This document shows, in pieces, positions 1 through 5,762 of a stretch of DNA of 5,762 nucleotides. The DNA lies in assembly GCA_003538525.1 (NCBI GenBank), contig DPRZ01000237.1:1-5762 (forward strand), written 5' to 3'. The notes under the pieces are model-generated. The model was not told the origin of the DNA. It did no database searches and saw only the letters and a program-made list of their open reading frames with translations. Positions within the stretch are counted from its first letter, which is position 1; each line of letters starts with the position of its first letter. This DNA is from Neisseriales bacterium (GTDB taxonomy: Bacteria; Pseudomonadota; Gammaproteobacteria; Burkholderiales; UBA11063). Made by a program: the position numbers and the translations under genes.

Positions 1-3762
<3,762 letters not shown>

Positions 3763-3770
3763 AATTCAAA

Positions 3771-3774
3771 CTCC
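3771..3774 (-). promoter_or_regulatory. Shine-Dalgarno of the DUF3141 gene
   Basis: GGAG on the minus strand lies eight bases before the ATG at 3762-3760, which supports this start. It comes directly after the U-rich tail of the zipA terminator, so the terminator and the ribosome binding site are packed together with almost no leader between them. Confidence 0.7.
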
Positions 3775-3807
3775 AAAAACCAAAAAACCTCACCGAAAGA
3801 TGAGGTT
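3775..3807 (-). terminator. Rho-independent terminator after zipA
   Basis: Read on the minus strand, arm AACCTCATC (3807-3799), loop TTTC (3798-3795) and arm GGTGAGGTT (3794-3786) form a 9-bp stem with one T-G wobble. The run of T continues to 3782, and after GG a second T-run fills 3779-3775. The stem begins nine bases after the zipA stop. On the plus strand there is no T-run after the hairpin, so it should act only on leftward transcription. It would end the yjgA-zipA transcript just before the DUF3141 gene. Confidence 0.8.
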
Positions 3808-3816
3808 GTAAACTAT

Positions 3817-4956
3817 TTATGGCAGGACTCTTAATATTATTTCGGAACCCAAACTTAAACCTTTACGATTACATTGATTAATATAATTTTTCACTTGTTT
3901 ATCTAACGCTGAGAATTCTTTCTCTGTCATCAGCATTCGATTAGTGGATAACATCCGCGATTCAAAATACTGCATATAATTTTCCGCAAAATCAAAAATT
4001 TCATTGATTACATCCAAAGGATTAGCATGATGATGCAATTTAGCAAAAATAGATAAAATTTGATAATTCGCGCTCTCGTTCAATGGATTACCATTTTCAT
4101 CACGAATTTCAAAAATAGTTTTACCGTTTAAGCTATATTTATAAACACCGTCAAAATTTGTAAAACCGCTACTGATGAAATATTTATCTAATTGGCGAAC
4201 TTCAACCGACTCTTTATTCAATAAAAACAACTCTAATTCTAATTGAATATCAAAAACATGTTTCAACTGTTGTTGAATGCGGCGCAGTTCAAGCTCTAGA
4301 TCATTTTGACGAATTATTCCATTATTTCGACTTGCAAAATTACTTAACTCATTGTATAAATTATTTAATTGCAAACTAGTTGCTAAACCATCACTATCAA
4401 TAATATTGCGTATTACTTTGATTCCATCCGCTTGATATTTTTTGGCACGCTCATATAAACTCCAACCCAGATTTTTTTCTAAAATGTAAATCTGCACTGT
4501 CTTATTCGTAAATTGCGCAATTTCAGGTAATGCTTTAATTTTAACTGGTTTCGCAAAATAAATGTCAATCACATGATCAAATTCAGCACTAATTTTATCA
4601 GCGTAAGGGAATTTTCTTTCCTCATATTTTGCAAATAGAGAATCATTTTGAGGATTATTTATTTCAATAGGACCATCTAACAATGGGTCTAAATTTGCCG
4701 TAGCAGGTAACTCAACATTAGTTTCGATCTGAATCGCTTCAACACTGCGTTCAGAGCTTTGAAAACTACTTTTCTGGTTAGTTGCTTGATTCTCAAAAAC
4801 CACGCCTTGCTCTTGCTCCAAAACATCGTTAGTTGCTTGGTTAAAGTTTTTCTCAACCATTTTCTTAAATTTATTTTCTTGATATAAATAATAAGCAATA
4901 ATGCCTACTACAATAACTGCCACTAAACCCATAATAGCAATTTGAGTCTCATTCAT
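3817..4956 (-). CDS. zipA: Cell division protein ZipA
   Basis: ZipA is an inner-membrane protein that binds the C-terminal tail of FtsZ and tethers the Z ring. The 379-residue product has a short N-terminus, one membrane helix at about residues 6-26 (rich in I, V, L, A, G), then basic KFKK. A hydrophilic linker rich in N, Q, E and S runs to about 115, and a folded C-terminal region covers about 120-379. Features such as FISSGFTNFDGVYKY (260-274), GKTIFEI (278-284), PLDVINEIFDFAENY (313-327) and the end GLSLGSEIILRVLP (366-379) fit, from memory, the betaproteobacterial form of the ZipA FtsZ-binding domain. That form carries extra sequence before the core. The start at 4956 is supported by the membrane helix directly after it and by GAGGAG upstream. 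The ATG overlaps the yjgA stop (ATGA), implying translational coupling. A terminator follows, then the DUF3141 gene and ligA; zipA is usually next to ligA. ZipA sequences diverge strongly, so the call rests on topology, C-terminal pattern and context. Confidence 0.85.
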   Translation of the reverse strand: MNETQIAIMGLVAVIVVGIIAYYLYQENKFKKMVEKNFNQATNDVLEQEQGVVFENQATNQKSSFQSSERSVEAIQIETNVELPATANLDPLLDGPIEINNPQNDSLFAKYEERKFPYADKISAEFDHVIDIYFAKPVKIKALPEIAQFTNKTVQIYILEKNLGWSLYERAKKYQADGIKVIRNIIDSDGLATSLQLNNLYNELSNFASRNNGIIRQNDLELELRRIQQQLKHVFDIQLELELFLLNKESVEVRQLDKYFISSGFTNFDGVYKYSLNGKTIFEIRDENGNPLNESANYQILSIFAKLHHHANPLDVINEIFDFAENYMQYFESRMLSTNRMLMTEKEFSALDKQVKNYINQCNRKGLSLGSEIILRVLP

Positions 4957-5465
4957 TTACTATTCTCCTCGACGATAGTTCTAATTAAACGAAAAAGTTT
5001 CGTAAAGTTACGATGTTGTTGTAATTCACGCTCTTTACGAACCGAGCGCACTAAACTCCGCAAATCGCTAATGTCAAATCCTGAATATGCGGCAATAAAT
5101 TTATCTAATGCCGCATCAGTTTCTAATAACTGATCACGCCAGCGTTCCGCAATATGTAAGGTTTGTGTAGATTTTACCGAATCACCATTGGCATAATCTA
5201 ATTTGGCACGAATTGCATCCGCATCAACATTACGCATCAATTTGCCAATGTATTGACACTGACGACGAATTGCACCATTTGCAGTGAGTTTTTGGGCTTG
5301 CTTGATCGCTTCGAGTAAATTAGCGGGTAAATCAAGCTTTGCAAGTTTATCTTTAGAGTATTTAATCAACTCAATACCTAGCTCTTGGAGCTCTTCAACA
5401 TGTTCTTTACGCTTAGTTCGGCTTAATGGAATTTCTTCTTGTTCGGTGTCTGGATAGTTATTCAT
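4953..5465 (-). CDS. yjgA: Ribosome maturation protein DarP (YjgA, DUF615)
   Basis: YjgA/DarP is a small cytoplasmic protein that binds late 50S assembly intermediates in E. coli and helps maturation of the large subunit. The product here has 170 residues, close to the usual 170-190. Clear family signatures are SRTKRK (15-20) followed by the VEELQELG stretch (23-30), LDLPANLLEAI (44-54), GAIRRQCQYIGKLMR (64-78), ERWRDQLL (107-114), LRSLVRSVRKE (135-145) and KLFRLIR (156-162). It is very helical and charged, with many Arg and Lys, as expected for an rRNA-binding protein. The start at 5465 places SRTKRK at the usual distance from the N-terminus; I see no good Shine-Dalgarno before it. The stop overlaps the zipA start by four bases. 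It is divergent from pmbA, a familiar proteobacterial arrangement. Confidence 0.95.
   Translation of the reverse strand: MNNYPDTEQEEIPLSRTKRKEHVEELQELGIELIKYSKDKLAKLDLPANLLEAIKQAQKLTANGAIRRQCQYIGKLMRNVDADAIRAKLDYANGDSVKSTQTLHIAERWRDQLLETDAALDKFIAAYSGFDISDLRSLVRSVRKERELQQHRNFTKLFRLIRTIVEENSK
4965..4970 (-). promoter_or_regulatory. Shine-Dalgarno of zipA inside yjgA
   Basis: GAGGAG on the minus strand lies eight bases before the zipA ATG (4956-4954) and within the last codons of yjgA. It fixes the zipA start and indicates that zipA can recruit ribosomes itself as well as by coupling through the ATGA overlap. Confidence 0.75.
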
Positions 5466-5576
5466 ACTGTTTTATCGATTATTTAAATTAATATAGCCGT
5501 TATCTTACTATATTTCGCTAACTAAATTAAGGTAAAATAACACACTTAACTTATTTTCAAATAGACTGGTAGAATT
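5466..5576. promoter_or_regulatory. Divergent yjgA/pmbA intergenic promoter region
   Basis: This 111-base AT-rich gap separates the divergent starts of yjgA and pmbA and must hold promoters for both. For leftward yjgA the best candidate is minus-strand TATAGT (5512-5507), 17 bases from TTACCT (5535-5530). The -10 matches 5 of 6 consensus bases and the -35 only 3 of 6; it would give a leader of about 35 bases. For pmbA, TAAAAT (5533-5538) could be a -10, but no good -35 lies 16-18 bases upstream. The two candidates overlap, so the divergent promoters may compete. I see no clear operator palindrome. These are weak assignments in AT-rich DNA. Confidence 0.4.
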
Positions 5577-5762
5577 ATGGCTCAATTAGAATTTCTTTAT
5601 ACTCAAGCGCAACTCCAAGATATCGCAGCAACTATTATCCAAAAAGCGCTCGCCGCAGGTGCTAGTAGCGCGCAAGTCGAATTGAGTGAAAGCATCTCTA
5701 CCGATGTGGAAATTCTCAGCCAAGAAATTGATAATTTTGAAACCAGCCATGAAAATCAATTA
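5577..5762 (+). CDS. pmbA: PmbA/TldE, N-terminal 62 residues, cut by the right edge
   Basis: PmbA (TldE) is the partner of TldD in a heterodimeric cytoplasmic metalloprotease that trims modified peptides such as microcin B17 and degrades the antitoxin CcdA in E. coli; TldD carries the metal site. I translated from ATG at 5577, and the frame is open to the end of the window (62 of about 450 residues). The opening FLYTQAQLQDIAATIIQKALAAGAS (6-30) followed by VELSESISTDVEILSQEIDNFE (34-55) fits the start of the PmbA/TldD fold, and resembles the FxYTxAQL opening of betaproteobacterial PmbA from memory. The divergent yjgA neighbour supports PmbA over TldD. The ribosome binding site is weak (GGTAGA at 5568-5573). 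The catalytic region lies outside. Confidence 0.88.
   Translation, partial: MAQLEFLYTQAQLQDIAATIIQKALAAGASSAQVELSESISTDVEILSQEIDNFETSHENQL

Noticed and set aside
3775..3816. A riboswitch or peptide-leader attenuator before the DUF3141 gene.
   Set aside because: The gap between the zipA stop and the DUF3141 ATG is about 54 bases and is filled by one simple hairpin and its T-tail. There is no room for an aptamer, alternative antiterminator or leader peptide.
4689..5133. Open frames overlapping zipA and yjgA (4689-4898 minus and 4942-5133 plus).
   Set aside because: Both are out of frame with well-supported genes and resemble no known protein.

Overview
The window is compact, low-GC, protein-coding bacterial DNA. 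It carries conserved housekeeping genes: ligA, zipA, yjgA/darP and pmbA/tldE. A zipA followed by ligA, and a yjgA divergent from pmbA, are both familiar pairings in Beta- and Gammaproteobacteria. The protein details (the form of the ZipA C-terminal domain, the LigA signatures and the PmbA N-terminus) remind me more of Betaproteobacteria. I infer an AT-rich betaproteobacterium, with moderate confidence and no genus call. I see no insertion sequence, tRNA, rRNA or CRISPR array.

Layout. Four genes are on the minus strand and are transcribed from right to left. yjgA (5465-4953) overlaps zipA (4956-3817) by an ATGA stop/start junction. A strong intrinsic terminator hairpin follows zipA almost at once. 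Next comes a 707-residue protein of the DUF3141 family (3762-1639), a PHA-synthase-like alpha/beta hydrolase. ligA (1625 to beyond the left edge) follows after only 13 bases. To the right, pmbA starts at 5577 on the plus strand and runs off the right edge. It is separated from yjgA by a 111-base AT-rich divergent promoter region.

How the genes relate. yjgA (late 50S ribosome assembly) and zipA (membrane anchor of the FtsZ ring) appear to form one translationally coupled transcription unit. The DUF3141 gene and ligA (replicative NAD+-dependent DNA ligase) form a second. The DUF3141 gene sits between zipA and ligA, which are usually neighbours, and a terminator now separates zipA from the rest. 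How the presumably essential ligA is transcribed is therefore an open question.

The main points of interest are this insertion, the Cys-Asp-His triad of the uncharacterised DUF3141 protein, and a LigA active-site motif in which the usual Glu two residues before the catalytic Lys is Ser. I did not find a convincing wholly new system. Most of the window is recognisable core genome in an unusual arrangement.
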